Below, piece by piece: positions 35,352 to 47,904 of a DNA stretch of 64,000 nt (position 1 is the first letter of the stretch; each line of letters starts with the position of its first letter). The translations under genes and the position numbers were made by a program. The notes below the pieces were generated by a model. It searched no databases. It was not told where the DNA came from and saw nothing but the letters and a program-made list of their open reading frames with translations. Where the stretch lies: positions 1 through 64,000 of the forward strand of contig JBFMFC010000015.1 of assembly GCA_040752195.1 (NCBI GenBank), in the 5' to 3' direction. The stretch comes from DSNY01 sp040752195. Its GTDB lineage: Bacteria > Pseudomonadota > Gammaproteobacteria > Burkholderiales > Burkholderiaceae_F.

Positions 35352-38171
35352 GTGGAACCGGAAACCGTTCGGCTGGCCGGCGATCGCGGCTTCTGGCCGG
35401 CGTGCGCCGCGGCGGCGCTCGCGTTCGCGCAGCGGCATGGCCTGCGCGACGAAACGCTGCACCGGCTCACGGTCGTCGTTCCGCAAGGTGCGCACGCGCA
35501 GCTCATGCGCGAGGCGCTCGCGCAGACGCGCGCGGGGGACCGGCCGCAGGCCTGGTTGCCGCCGCGGCTCGCCACGCTCGGCGCTTACGCCGATGCGGCG
35601 CCAGCCGACGCTTTGGCGCTCGCGCGCCGCGCCGAGCTGTTCGCCGCGCTGCGCGCGCACGCGTGGGTGCGCGCCAATTTCGGCGAAGAGCCCGCCGCGC
35701 TGTGGGCGCTCGCGCGGCAGATCGCGGCGCTCGCCGACGAATTGACGCTCGCCGCGGTCGACGACACGCGCGCGTTCGCGCAGCGGTTCGAAGCCGTCCT
35801 GGCGCGCCACTTCAAGCGGCGCGCGGCGCGCGTCATCGAGCCGCAGGCGCAGCTCGTCCTGCAGCTGTGGCGCGCGCTCGGCGCGGGCCGCGGCGCTGCG
35901 GACGACGCCGCGACGGCGCTGCTGCGCGCATTGCAGCGGCGCGCCGAGCAGGCGCAACGCGAAGCCGCGCCGCTCGTGCTCGTCGCCGACGAGCCGCCTG
36001 CCGGCTGGCTGCGCGGCTTTGTCGAACTGTATTCGCGCGGCGCACCGGCGCTGCTGATCGAGGCCGACCACGCCCGGGCGATCGCGGCGCGGCCGCTGCT
36101 CGCCGCGGCATGGCCCGAACTGGTCGACGCTTCGGCGCGCGCGCCGCTGGCCGAACGGACCGCGGGGCTGCGCGCCGGGGACCCGCCGTTGCGCATCCTG
36201 GCGGCGGCTTCGCTCGAAGACGAAGCGAGCATGGTCGCCGAGCAGGTGCTGGCATGGCTGCGCGCGGGCGCCCGTTCGATCGCGCTGGTCGCGCTGGACC
36301 GCGTGGTCGCGCGGCGCGTCCGCGCGCTGCTCGAACGCGCGCAGGTGCTCGTGCGCGACGAGGCGGGCTGGAAGCTCGCGACGACGAGTGCGGCCGGCGC
36401 CGTGATGCGCTGGCTCGACCTCGCGCGCGACGACGTGTACTGGCGCGACCTGCTCGACTGGCTGAAGTCGCCGTTCACGCTGGCGAATCTGGCGGACAAG
36501 GGCGCGGTTGTGGTCGCGATCGAACAGACGATCCGCGCCGGCGGCGCGCTGCGCGGCGCGCGCGCGATCGGTGCCGCGGTCGCCGAACGCGCCGCGCGCG
36601 GAGACGCTACGTCCGCGCGTGCCGACGGGGCCGTCGAACTGCTGCGCACGATCGACACACACGCCCGCGCCGCGCGCCGCGGCGGGCGCACGCTCGCCGA
36701 ACATGCGCGCACGCTCGCCGCTGCGCTCGATGCGCTCGGCATGCGAACGGCGCTCGCGCTCGACCCGGTCGGCCGCGCGGTGCTGGACGAGCTGGATGCG
36801 CTGGCGATCGCGCTCGCCGGCGATGCGGCGCGGGTCGGGCTCGCGGATTTCCGCGCACTGGTCGCCGAACGCTTCGAGGAGGCGGACTTCGTCGATCGGT
36901 CGATCGACAGCTCGGTGGTCATGCTGTCGCTCGGCGCGACCCGGTTGCGCGACTTCGACGCGGCGCTGGTGATCGGCGCCGACGCTGATCACCTGCCGGC
37001 CGCGGCTTCCGAGTCGCTGTTCATGTCGAACGCCGTGCGCGCCGAGCTGGGTCTGGCCACCGCGTCGGACCTGGCGCACGCGCAGAGCGTGGCCGTCGCG
37101 AGCCTGCTCGCGCGCGTGCCCGAAGTCGCAGCGAGCTGGTGTCGGCGGCGCGGCACCGAGCCCAACGCGCTGTCGCCGCTGCTCGACCGCCTGCGGCTCG
37201 CCCACGAAGGCGCCGGTGGCGCGGCGCTGGTGCAGCGCGGCGGTCGCGCGCATTTCGAGGTCGAGGCCGCGCCCGCTGCGCGGCCGGCGCCGCAGGCCGC
37301 GGGTCTGCTGCCCGCGCGGCTTGCCGCGAGCGGCGCGCAGAGCCTGGTCAACTGCGCATACCAGTTCTACGCGCGCCAAATGCTGGGTCTGCGCGAGCCC
37401 GACGACGTGATCGAAGAGCCGGCCAAGCGCGAGTTCGGCGAAGCGCTGCACGAGGTGCTGTACCGCTTTCACCGCGAATGGGGCGCGCAGGACTTCGACG
37501 CGGTCCCGGCGCAGCGCCTGCGTGCAAGCCTGGCGCAGCACGTGCACGCGGTGTTTGCGCCGCGCGTGGCGCGGCTGCCGGCATTTATCGGGCTGCAGGT
37601 GCGCTGCGAGGCGTTGATCGACCGCTACATCGAGTGGCTGCAGCAGCGCGCGCGCGCAGGCTGGCGCTGGTGCGCCGGCGAGCGCGCGGTCGAGGCGCCC
37701 CTCGATTTCGACGGAGAGCGCGGGATCGCGCTGCACGGGCGCATCGACCGGATCGACGCCGACCGCGACGGCCGGCGTCAGGTCATCGACTACAAGGCGC
37801 GGCCCGCCGCCGCGCTCCGGCAGGCGCTCGCCGAACCGGGTGAGGACGTGCAGTTGCCGTTCTACGGGCTGCTGCTCGCCTCGCAGAACGCCTCCGAAGA
37901 AGCGCCCGCCGAAAGCGCGGCGTACGTCAGCCTCGACGGCACGACGGCCGCGCGCGCGGCCGTGCGCGAGGTCGCGCCCGAGCAGCCGCTGCCGGCGCTG
38001 GTCGACGCGCTGCAGGCGCGGCTGCGGCGTGACCTGCGCCGCATCGCCGACGGTGCGCCGCTGCCGGCGATCGGCGCAGCGGCGGTCTGCGCGAACTGTG
38101 AAATGCGCGGGCTGTGCCGGCGCGATTACTGGTCGGCAGAGGACGGCGGCCCGGCGGAGGAGGAGGCGTGA
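35352..38171 (+). CDS. AddB-like PD-(D/E)XK nuclease with iron-sulfur cluster
   Basis: A 939-residue partner of the next gene, for double-strand break processing. The N-terminal two thirds are helicase-like but lack a clear Walker A. The C-terminal nuclease domain has GRIDRIDAD and QVIDYKA with the catalytic Asp and Lys. One Cys at the start of the domain (SLVNCAYQFYARQ) and three at the end (CANCEMRGLC) form the AddB-type [4Fe-4S] staple. The start is GTG at 35352; no better in-frame ATG lies nearby. The stop overlaps the next gene's region. The size is smaller than Bacillus AddB, as usual in betaproteobacteria. Confidence 0.85.
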   Translation: MEPETVRLAGDRGFWPACAAAALAFAQRHGLRDETLHRLTVVVPQGAHAQLMREALAQTRAGDRPQAWLPPRLATLGAYADAAPADALALARRAELFAALRAHAWVRANFGEEPAALWALARQIAALADELTLAAVDDTRAFAQRFEAVLARHFKRRAARVIEPQAQLVLQLWRALGAGRGAADDAATALLRALQRRAEQAQREAAPLVLVADEPPAGWLRGFVELYSRGAPALLIEADHARAIAARPLLAAAWPELVDASARAPLAERTAGLRAGDPPLRILAAASLEDEASMVAEQVLAWLRAGARSIALVALDRVVARRVRALLERAQVLVRDEAGWKLATTSAAGAVMRWLDLARDDVYWRDLLDWLKSPFTLANLADKGAVVVAIEQTIRAGGALRGARAIGAAVAERAARGDATSARADGAVELLRTIDTHARAARRGGRTLAEHARTLAAALDALGMRTALALDPVGRAVLDELDALAIALAGDAARVGLADFRALVAERFEEADFVDRSIDSSVVMLSLGATRLRDFDAALVIGADADHLPAAASESLFMSNAVRAELGLATASDLAHAQSVAVASLLARVPEVAASWCRRRGTEPNALSPLLDRLRLAHEGAGGAALVQRGGRAHFEVEAAPAARPAPQAAGLLPARLAASGAQSLVNCAYQFYARQMLGLREPDDVIEEPAKREFGEALHEVLYRFHREWGAQDFDAVPAQRLRASLAQHVHAVFAPRVARLPAFIGLQVRCEALIDRYIEWLQQRARAGWRWCAGERAVEAPLDFDGERGIALHGRIDRIDADRDGRRQVIDYKARPAAALRQALAEPGEDVQLPFYGLLLASQNASEEAPAESAAYVSLDGTTAARAAVREVAPEQPLPALVDALQARLRRDLRRIADGAPLPAIGAAAVCANCEMRGLCRRDYWSAEDGGPAEEEA

Positions 38172-38173
38172 GC

Positions 38174-41470
<3,297 letters not shown>

Positions 41471-41493
41471 TCGGCGCGGCGCTGTGGCGCTGA

Positions 41494-41499
41494 TACCAT
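41494..41499 (+). promoter_or_regulatory. Possible -10 box of ffs
   Basis: TACCAT lies eight bases before the first base of the 4.5S RNA, the spacing expected for a -10 box. A -35 match is weak and falls at the end of the helicase gene. Confidence 0.4.
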
Positions 41500-41506
41500 T
41501 CGCCCC

Positions 41507-41602
41507 GGCGGGCCCCCTCGCATCGGCGTGCCGTGAACCTGGTCAGGTCGGGAACGAAGCAGCCATAGCGGAGTGCGCCGAGTGCCGAGGACAAGGCTCG
41601 CC
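41507..41602 (+). ncRNA. ffs: Signal recognition particle 4.5S RNA
   Basis: The SRP RNA binds Ffh and targets inner-membrane proteins to the SecYEG translocon. The conserved core CCTGGTCAGGTCGGGAACG and GAAGCAGCC, with the GGAA tetraloop and the symmetric internal loop, is clear at 41541-41574. The ends GGCGGGCC (41507-41514) and GGCTCGCC (41595-41602) pair over eight bases with one G-U, which sets the 96-nt boundaries. The small form without an Alu domain is normal for proteobacteria. It lies directly upstream of the GNAT and dnaX genes; ffs near dnaX is common in this group. Confidence 0.93.
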
Positions 41603-41735
41603 TCTCCGACCGCTTTACCATCCCGATCGCCTTGTCGCTCGGCCTCGCCGCGCGTCCGATGCACTGTCTTCGGCCTCGCTTGGCGCTGTCGGGGCCGTAA
41701 AGCGGCCGCGTTGCTACCCTTTCGACCTCACGGCG

Positions 41736-42260
41736 ATGTCGTTCTTCCGCATCCAACCCGCACGCCCCGAAGACTGCGGCACGCTGGTCGAGCTGATCGG
41801 CGCGCTGGCGGACTACGAGAAGCTATCGCACCAGGTCGTCGCGACCGCGGCGCAGTTGCGCGACGAGCTTTTCTGCGAGCGGCCGGTGATCGAGGCGGTG
41901 ATCGGCTGGGAGGGCGAGCGCGCGGTCGGCTTCGCGCTGTTCTTCCACAACTTCTCGACCTTCCTGACGAAGCGCGGCATCTACCTCGAGGACCTGTTCG
42001 TGGTGCCCGACGCGCGCGGTCGCGGCTACGGCAAGGCGCTGATGCTGCACGTCGCACGCCTGGCGGTCGAACGCGGCTGCGGCCGCTTCGAGTGGGCCGT
42101 GCTCGACTGGAACCGGCCGGCGATCGACTTCTACGAGTCGCTCGGCGCGACCGTGCTGCCGGACTGGCGCATCTGCCGGCTGACCGGAGAAGCGCTGGCG
42201 CGCTGCGCGGCGACACCGCCGGCAGCGGGCGACGGCGCCCGGCTGCAGGCCACCGACTAG
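41736..42260 (+). CDS. GNAT-family N-acetyltransferase (diamine/thialysine type)
   Basis: A 174-residue acetyl-CoA dependent transferase. The fold is visible as IQPARPEDCGTLVELIGALA, the strand GFALFFHNFSTFLTKRGIYL, the acetyl-CoA loop VVPDARGRGYGKALM, and WAVLDWNRPAIDFYESLGA. The FHNFSTF and VLDWN blocks resemble the spermidine/spermine and thialysine acetyltransferases more than RimI. The ATG at 41736 gives MSFFRIQPARP. The gene lies between ffs and dnaX. The substrate is not determined. Confidence 0.82.
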   Translation: MSFFRIQPARPEDCGTLVELIGALADYEKLSHQVVATAAQLRDELFCERPVIEAVIGWEGERAVGFALFFHNFSTFLTKRGIYLEDLFVVPDARGRGYGKALMLHVARLAVERGCGRFEWAVLDWNRPAIDFYESLGATVLPDWRICRLTGEALARCAATPPAAGDGARLQATD

Positions 42261-42269
42261 ACTCGCGCC

Positions 42270-43892
42270 ATGTCGTACCAGGTTCTTGCCCGCAAGTGGC
42301 GTCCGCGTGACTTTTCCTCGCTGGTCGGCCAGGACCATGTCGTCAAGGCCTTGACCCACGCGCTCGAGCAGGGGCGTCTGCATCACGCGTACCTGTTCAC
42401 CGGCACGCGCGGCGTGGGCAAGACGACGATCGCGCGCATCCTCGCCAAGTCGTTGAACTGCGTCGGCCCCGACGGGCGCGGCGGCGTCACCGCCGCGCCG
42501 TGCAACCGCTGCGACGTGTGCACCGCGATCGACGCCGGGCGCTTCGTCGACTACATCGAGATGGACGCGGCGAGCAACCGCGGTGTCGACGAGATGACCA
42601 CGCTGCTCGAACGCGCTGTCTACGCGCCGAGCAACGCGCGCTTCAAGGTCTACATGATCGACGAAGTGCACATGCTGACGACGCACGCGTTCAACGCGAT
42701 GCTCAAGACGCTCGAGGAGCCGCCCGAATACGTCAAGTTCGTGCTGGCGACGACCGATCCGCAGAAGATTCCGGTGACGGTGCTGAGCCGCTGCCTGCAG
42801 TTCAACCTGAAGCAGATGACCCCGGCCGGCATCGCCGGACGGCTCGCCGACATCCTGCGGGAGGAGGGGATCGCCGCCGAACCCGCGGCGCTGAAGCTGC
42901 TGGCGAGCGCGGCGCGCGGCAGCATGCGCGACGGTCTGTCGCTGCTCGACCAGGCGATCGCCTACAGTGCCGGTCACGTCACCCTCGACGCCGTGCGCAA
43001 CATGCTCGGCGCGATCGATACGACCACGCTGGTGCAGCTGCTCGACGCGCTCGCCGGGCGCGACGCGAAGCGGATGCTCGCGATCGCCGACGAAATGGCG
43101 GCGCGCAGCTTTTCGTTCGCCCAGGCGCTGCGCGATCTGGCCGCGCTGTTGCACCGGATCGCGCTCGTTCAGCAGGTCGGTCCGGCGGCAGAGACGCCCG
43201 GCGATGCCGACGACGGCGCGGACGTCGCGCGCTTTGCGAGCGCGTTCGCGCCCGACGAGGTGCAGCTTTACTACCAGATCGCGCTGCATGGCCGCAACGA
43301 TCTGCACCTTGCGCCCGACGAGTATGCGGGCTTCACGATGACGCTGCTGCGCATGCTCGCGTTCGCGCCCGTGGAAGCCGCGCCGCCGAAAGCGGCGGCG
43401 CTGAACGTCGCGCGACCGCCGCGCACGTCCGCCCCGGTCGCGCGAAACGGCGCACGGGCGACCGGCGCAGCCGCCGCGGCGGTCGACGCGCGGGCGGCCG
43501 AGCACGGAGCGTCGATCACGGACGTCGACTGGCCCGCGCTGGTCGAGCGCCTGAAGGTCGGCGGGCTGGTGCGCGAGCTGGCCGTGCGCAGCGAGCTGGT
43601 CGCGGTCGAAGGCGATCACTTCAGGCTGCGCGTGCCGATCAAGACGCTGCTCGACGCCGGCACGCTCGATCGCCTGAAAACCGCACTCGCCGAACACTTC
43701 GGCCGGCCGATCCGCGTCTCGGCCGAGGTCGGATCGACGAGCGGACCGACGGCTGCGGGCCTCGCCGAGCAGGCGCGCGCGGAAAAGCAGAAGCGCGCCG
43801 AGGATGCGATCTACGCCGACCCCTTCGTGCGAGAATTGATCGAGAACTTCGGTGCAACGGTCGATCCGCAGTCGATCAGACCGAAGGACTGA
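42270..43892 (+). CDS. dnaX: DNA polymerase III subunits gamma/tau
   Basis: DnaX is the ATPase motor of the clamp loader; tau also links the polymerase cores and DnaB. The 540-residue protein has the N terminus QVLARKWRPRDFSSLVGQ, Walker A GTRGVGKTT, zinc-binding cysteines (LNCVGPDG and PCNRCDVC), Walker B MIDEVHMLT, and the sensor region VLSRCLQFNL. An Ala-rich linker (about 370-410) leads to the tau domain. I saw no obvious A-AAA-AAG slippage site for making gamma. ybaB and recR follow, the classic order. Confidence 0.96.
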   Translation: MSYQVLARKWRPRDFSSLVGQDHVVKALTHALEQGRLHHAYLFTGTRGVGKTTIARILAKSLNCVGPDGRGGVTAAPCNRCDVCTAIDAGRFVDYIEMDAASNRGVDEMTTLLERAVYAPSNARFKVYMIDEVHMLTTHAFNAMLKTLEEPPEYVKFVLATTDPQKIPVTVLSRCLQFNLKQMTPAGIAGRLADILREEGIAAEPAALKLLASAARGSMRDGLSLLDQAIAYSAGHVTLDAVRNMLGAIDTTTLVQLLDALAGRDAKRMLAIADEMAARSFSFAQALRDLAALLHRIALVQQVGPAAETPGDADDGADVARFASAFAPDEVQLYYQIALHGRNDLHLAPDEYAGFTMTLLRMLAFAPVEAAPPKAAALNVARPPRTSAPVARNGARATGAAAAAVDARAAEHGASITDVDWPALVERLKVGGLVRELAVRSELVAVEGDHFRLRVPIKTLLDAGTLDRLKTALAEHFGRPIRVSAEVGSTSGPTAAGLAEQARAEKQKRAEDAIYADPFVRELIENFGATVDPQSIRPKD

Positions 43893-43956
43893 ATCGAACA
43901 CCGGTGCGGCCCGGCGGTTCTGGGTGCATGGCCGCTCATCCAAGGACGAAGCAACG

Positions 43957-44283
43957 ATGATGAAAGGCCAACTCGCAGGTCTGATGCAGCAGGCGCAGAA
44001 GATGCAGGAGAACATGAAGCGCCTGCAGGACGAACTCGCGCAGATTGAGGTCGAGGGTCAATCCGGCGCCGGGCTCGTCAAGGTCGTGATGACCTGCAAG
44101 AACCAGGTGCGGCGCGTGTCGATCGATCCGAGCCTGCTCGGCGACGACCGCGACATGCTCGAGGACCTGGTCGCCGCCGCATTCAACGATGCGGTACGCC
44201 GCGCCGAGGAGGCGACGCAGCAGAAAATGGCGTCGATCACCGCCGGGATGCCGCTGCCGCCCGGATTCAAGCTGCCGTTTTAG
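43957..44283 (+). CDS. ybaB: YbaB/EbfC nucleoid-associated protein
   Basis: A 108-residue DNA-binding dimer that coats DNA and is found between dnaX and recR in most bacteria. It begins MMKGQLAGLMQQAQKMQENM, then EVEGQSGAGLVKVVMTCKN and RRVSIDPSLL, and ends PPGFKLPF. All are family landmarks. AAGGA precedes the ATG at 43957 by about ten bases; a second ATG follows at once. It is likely cotranscribed with recR. Confidence 0.95.
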   Translation: MMKGQLAGLMQQAQKMQENMKRLQDELAQIEVEGQSGAGLVKVVMTCKNQVRRVSIDPSLLGDDRDMLEDLVAAAFNDAVRRAEEATQQKMASITAGMPLPPGFKLPF

Positions 44284-44362
44284 GCGGCGCATCGTTCGAC
44301 GTGCCGGTTCCCGCAGGACGGTTCCGGTCGCATCGTCGGATCCTCTTCGCTGAAGCGAGACC

Positions 44363-44965
44363 GTGAAACTCGGCCCGACGCTGGACAAGCTGGTGGATGC
44401 GCTCAAGCGCCTGCCAGGCATCGGGCCGCGTTCGGCGCAGCGCATCGCTTTCCACCTGCTGCAGCACGACCGCGCCACCGCGGTCGCGCTCGGCGAGGCG
44501 TTGCTCGCCGCGGCGAACGACGTGCGCCACTGCGCACGCTGCAACACGCTCACGGAACTGGAGGTCTGCGAGACCTGCGCCAACCCCAGACGCGACGCCG
44601 GCCTGCTGTGCGTCGTCGAAACCCCGGCGGACCAGTTGATGATCGAACAGTCGCTCGCGTACTCGGGGTTGTACTTCGTACTGCTCGGGCGGCTGTCGCC
44701 GCTCGACGGCATCGGTCCGCGCGAGATCCAGATGGAGCGGCTGCTCGCGCGCGCGACCGACGGGCTGGTGCGCGAGGTCATCGTCGCGACTTCGTTCACC
44801 GCCGAGGGGGACGCGACCGCGCACTACATCGGCGAGCTGCTGCGCGGGCGCGATCCGCAGCTCAGAATCACGCGGCTGGCGCGCGGCGTACCCGCCGGCG
44901 CGGAGCTCGAATACACCGACGTCAACACGATCGCGCAGGCGATGCTCGACCGGAGGGCGGCGTGA
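44363..44965 (+). CDS. recR: Recombination protein RecR
   Basis: RecR works with RecF and RecO to load RecA at gaps. The 200-residue protein has the N-terminal helix-hairpin-helix LKRLPGIGPRSAQRIAF, the C4 zinc finger CARCNTLTELEVCETC, and a Toprim domain with VVETPADQLMIE and DGIGPREI. The start is GTG at 44363, with GAAGCGAGA upstream. The stop overlaps the start of the MAPEG gene (GTGA), so translation continues into it. Confidence 0.96.
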   Translation: MKLGPTLDKLVDALKRLPGIGPRSAQRIAFHLLQHDRATAVALGEALLAAANDVRHCARCNTLTELEVCETCANPRRDAGLLCVVETPADQLMIEQSLAYSGLYFVLLGRLSPLDGIGPREIQMERLLARATDGLVREVIVATSFTAEGDATAHYIGELLRGRDPQLRITRLARGVPAGAELEYTDVNTIAQAMLDRRAA

Positions 44966-45339
44966 CGATCGCGTTCTGGTGCGTGCTGGCCGCCGGCCTG
45001 ATGCCGTATCTGGCGACGTCGATCGCGAAGGCGGGCGGCGAGCGCTACAACAACCGCGATCCGCGCGCGTGGCTGCAACGGCAGGAGGGCTGGCGCAAGC
45101 GCGCGAACAACGCGCAGGCCAACGCGTTCGAGGCGTTTCCGTTCTTCGCGGCCGCGGTGATCATCGCCAGCCTGACCGGCGCGCCGCAGGATCGGGTCGA
45201 CGCACTCGCGGTGATCTTCATCGTCGCCCGCGCGGCGTATCTGGTCTGCTATCTGGCCGACTGGCATTGGGCGAGGTCGGTCGTGTGGCTGATCGGCTGG
45301 CTCGCCACGGTGACGATCTTCGTCAGCGGTGTGCAATGA
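44962..45339 (+). CDS. MAPEG-family membrane protein
   Basis: A 125-residue protein with four hydrophobic segments: FWCVLAAGLMPYLATSI, FPFFAAAVIIASLTG, LAVIFIVARAAYLVCYLA and SVVWLIGWLATVTIFV. RANNAQANAFEAFPFF is the MAPEG signature. Eukaryotic members are glutathione-dependent membrane enzymes; in proteobacteria the role of this small form is not settled. The GTG start overlaps the recR stop, with GGAGGG before it. The cyclase gene starts 11 bases after its stop. Confidence 0.85.
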   Translation: MTIAFWCVLAAGLMPYLATSIAKAGGERYNNRDPRAWLQRQEGWRKRANNAQANAFEAFPFFAAAVIIASLTGAPQDRVDALAVIFIVARAAYLVCYLADWHWARSVVWLIGWLATVTIFVSGVQ

Positions 45340-45349
45340 GGCGCGATCG

Positions 45350-46624
45350 ATGACGCCGCTCGCAGCAACCCAGGCCACCGACCATCGCGTCGGCGCGATC
45401 GAGCGGCTGGTCGAGGCGATCGATCTGCCGATCGGCCGCTGGGACGCGCAGCACCGGCTGACCTTCTGCAACACGCCGTACGTGAACTGGGCCGCGCGGC
45501 CGCGCGAGCAGTTGCTCGGCCGCACGCTGGAGGAGATCTATGGTCCGGCCGCATGGAACGCGGCGCGCGAGGCGTTCGGCAAGGCGTTCGCCGGCGCGAC
45601 GGTGTCCTACGAACGGCTGCTCACGCATCGCGGCGGTCCGCCGCGCTGGGCGCGCGTGCAGGTCTTCCCCGGCATGGATTCCGCGGGCCGGGTCGAGGCC
45701 GTCTACACGATCGCGTTCGACATCCACGACGACGTGACCGCGCGCGAGGCGCTGGAGGCCGTGCGCCGCCGGCTCGATCGCTTCACCGAGAACATCCCGT
45801 ATCCGCTGACCTACGTCGACCGCGAATTCCGCATCTGCTTCGTCAACCGCGCCTACACGCAGGCCACCGGCATGAGCGCCGAGCAGTTGATCGGGCGGCA
45901 CATCGGCGAGGTGCGCGGTGCGCGCCGCTGGGCGGAGCACCGACCGTACTTCGAGCGCGCGCTCGCCGGCGAGACGGTCCATTACGCGCGGCTCACCGAG
46001 CTCGCGCACCTCGGCCCGCGCTGGGTGCGGACGACCTACTCGCCGGACTTCGACGAGGCCGGCCGCGTCGTCGGCATCTACACGTCGACGGTCGACGTGC
46101 ACGAGCTGACGCTCGCCCGCCAGGCGCTCGAACGCAGCCTCGAGCGCGACGCGCTGACCGACGTGCTGAGCCGGCGCGCGCTGATGGACCGCATCGACCA
46201 GGCGGTGGCGCGCTGCGCGGCCGAACCGGCTGCGCTGTTTTTCGTGGACCTCGACGGCTTCAAAGGGGTCAACGATGCGCTCGGCCACCGCGCCGGCGAC
46301 GTCGTCCTCGCGGCGGTCGCGACCGCGCTCGCGCGCGCGGTGCGCGCCGAAGACACGGTCGGCCGTTTCGGCGGCGACGAGTTCATCGTGCTCGCGCGGC
46401 TGGCCGACCGGCCGGCGGCCGCGGCGCTCGCTGCGCACCTGCTCGATGCCGTCAGGCGCGCGCCGTGCGGAACGCACATCGGTGCGAGCATCGGCTATGC
46501 GCTGGCGCCGGCCGACGCCGACACCGCCTTCGAGCTGGTGCGGCAGGCCGACGACGCGATGTACGCCGCCAAGCGGTTGGGCGGCGGGCGAGCGCTGCAT
46601 TGCGCGGAACCGAGGCCGCGATGA
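45350..46624 (+). CDS. PAS-PAS-GGDEF diguanylate cyclase
   Basis: A 424-residue soluble sensor that should make cyclic di-GMP. Two PAS domains (about 22-130 and 140-260) contain WDAQHRLTFCNTPYVNW and VDREFRICFVNRAYTQATGM. The GGDEF domain (about 275-420) has an intact GGDEF at 341-345, and an RxxD inhibitory site (RAED, 332-335) exactly five residues earlier, so product inhibition is expected. DALTDVLSRRAL and FFVDLDGFKGVNDALGH are also typical. No membrane segment is seen. The ATG at 45350 follows GAGG; a GTG at 45329 is in frame. The stop overlaps the CoA-transferase start. Several PAS-family proteins bind haem or flavin; the ligand here is unknown. Confidence 0.9.
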   Translation: MTPLAATQATDHRVGAIERLVEAIDLPIGRWDAQHRLTFCNTPYVNWAARPREQLLGRTLEEIYGPAAWNAAREAFGKAFAGATVSYERLLTHRGGPPRWARVQVFPGMDSAGRVEAVYTIAFDIHDDVTAREALEAVRRRLDRFTENIPYPLTYVDREFRICFVNRAYTQATGMSAEQLIGRHIGEVRGARRWAEHRPYFERALAGETVHYARLTELAHLGPRWVRTTYSPDFDEAGRVVGIYTSTVDVHELTLARQALERSLERDALTDVLSRRALMDRIDQAVARCAAEPAALFFVDLDGFKGVNDALGHRAGDVVLAAVATALARAVRAEDTVGRFGGDEFIVLARLADRPAAAALAAHLLDAVRRAPCGTHIGASIGYALAPADADTAFELVRQADDAMYAAKRLGGGRALHCAEPRPR

Positions 46625-47847
46625 CGCAAGGCGCCGAACCCGCCGCGAAGGGCCCGCTCGCGGGACTGAAGGTTCTCGAGCTCGGCACGCTGATCGCGGG
46701 GCCGTTCGCGGCGCGGCTGTTCGCCGAGTTCGGCGCGGACGTGATCAAGATCGAGTCGGCCGAAGGCGGCGACCCGATCCGCACCTGGCGCCACCTGCAC
46801 GAGGGCACGTCGCTGTGGTGGTACGTGCAGGCGCGCAACAAGCGATCGGTGACGTTGAACCTGAAGGATGCGCGCGGTCAGGCGATCGCGAGGAAGCTCG
46901 CGCTCGACGCCGACGTCATCATCGAGAACTACCGTCCGGGCGTGCTCGAGAAGTGGGGGCTCGGCTTCGAGCAGTTGCGCGCCGAGAACCCCGCGACGAT
47001 CCTCGTGCGGCTGTCGGGCTACGGGCAGACCGGGCCGATGCGCGACAAGCCCGGCTTCGGCGCGATCGGCGAGAGCATGGGCGGCATCCGCTTCGTGTCG
47101 GGCCATCCGGACCGGCCGCCCGTTCGCATCGGCATCTCGATCGGCGATTCGATCGCCGCGCTGCACGGCGTGATCGGCGCGCTGATGGCGCTGCGCCATC
47201 GCGATGCGACCGGCGGGCGCGGCCGGGGACAAGGCCAGGTCGTCGATGTCGCGCTGTACGAGGCCGTGTTCAACCTTATGGAGAGCACCGTGCCCGAGTA
47301 CGACCGCTTCGGCGTCGTGCGGCAACGCACCGGCGGCGCACTGCCGGGGATCGTGCCTTCGAACACCTACACCTGCGCCGACGGCGAGGCGATCGTGATC
47401 GCCGGCAACGGCGACGCGATCTTCAAGCGGCTGATGGCGGCGATCGGCCGGCCCGATCTGGCCAACGACCCGGCGCTCGCGCGCAACGACGGCCGCGTGC
47501 CGCGCACGGCCGAGATCGACGACGCGATCCAGTCGTGGTGCGGCCGGCATTCGATCGACGACGCGCTCGCGATCCTGGCGGCCGCGGACGTGCCGGTGTC
47601 GAAGATCTACAGCGTCGCCGACATGTTCCGCGATCCGCAGTACGCGGCGCGGCAGATGATCGAACGCGCGCTGCTGCCCGACGGCACGCCGCTCGCGATT
47701 CCGGGCGTCGTACCCAAGCTCTCGGCCACGCCGGGGGCCACGCGCTGGCTGGGCCCGAAGCTTGGGGAACACACGTACGAGGTGCTGCGCGCGCTCGGCC
47801 ACGGCGACGACGAGATCGAAGCCCTGCGGCGCGACGGCGTGATTTAA
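46621..47847 (+). CDS. CaiB/BaiF-type class III CoA-transferase
   Basis: A 408-residue family III CoA-transferase. It has the N-terminal LKVLELGTLIAGPFAARLFAEFGADVIKIE-type block (residues 16-45), RNKRSVTLNL, IENYRPGVLEKWGLG, SGYGQTGP, and the catalytic Asp176 in GISIGDSIAALHG. Members move CoA between acids such as formate/oxalate, carnitine or mesaconate derivatives. The substrate cannot be read from sequence. The start overlaps the cyclase stop (ATGA), so both proteins are made together. The ABC importer follows and might bring in the substrate. Confidence 0.88.
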   Translation: MTQGAEPAAKGPLAGLKVLELGTLIAGPFAARLFAEFGADVIKIESAEGGDPIRTWRHLHEGTSLWWYVQARNKRSVTLNLKDARGQAIARKLALDADVIIENYRPGVLEKWGLGFEQLRAENPATILVRLSGYGQTGPMRDKPGFGAIGESMGGIRFVSGHPDRPPVRIGISIGDSIAALHGVIGALMALRHRDATGGRGRGQGQVVDVALYEAVFNLMESTVPEYDRFGVVRQRTGGALPGIVPSNTYTCADGEAIVIAGNGDAIFKRLMAAIGRPDLANDPALARNDGRVPRTAEIDDAIQSWCGRHSIDDALAILAAADVPVSKIYSVADMFRDPQYAARQMIERALLPDGTPLAIPGVVPKLSATPGATRWLGPKLGEHTYEVLRALGHGDDEIEALRRDGVI

Positions 47848-47904
47848 CATCCGCGCGGGCCGGGCACGCCAGAGGCCCGGCGCACGCATCCAAGGAGACC
47901 CCTG

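Noticed and set aside
34815..37736. Minus-strand frame of over 970 codons running into trxA
   Set aside because: Only the last 107 codons are a gene (trxA, start 35138). The rest is antisense to the addB-like gene and has no family features.
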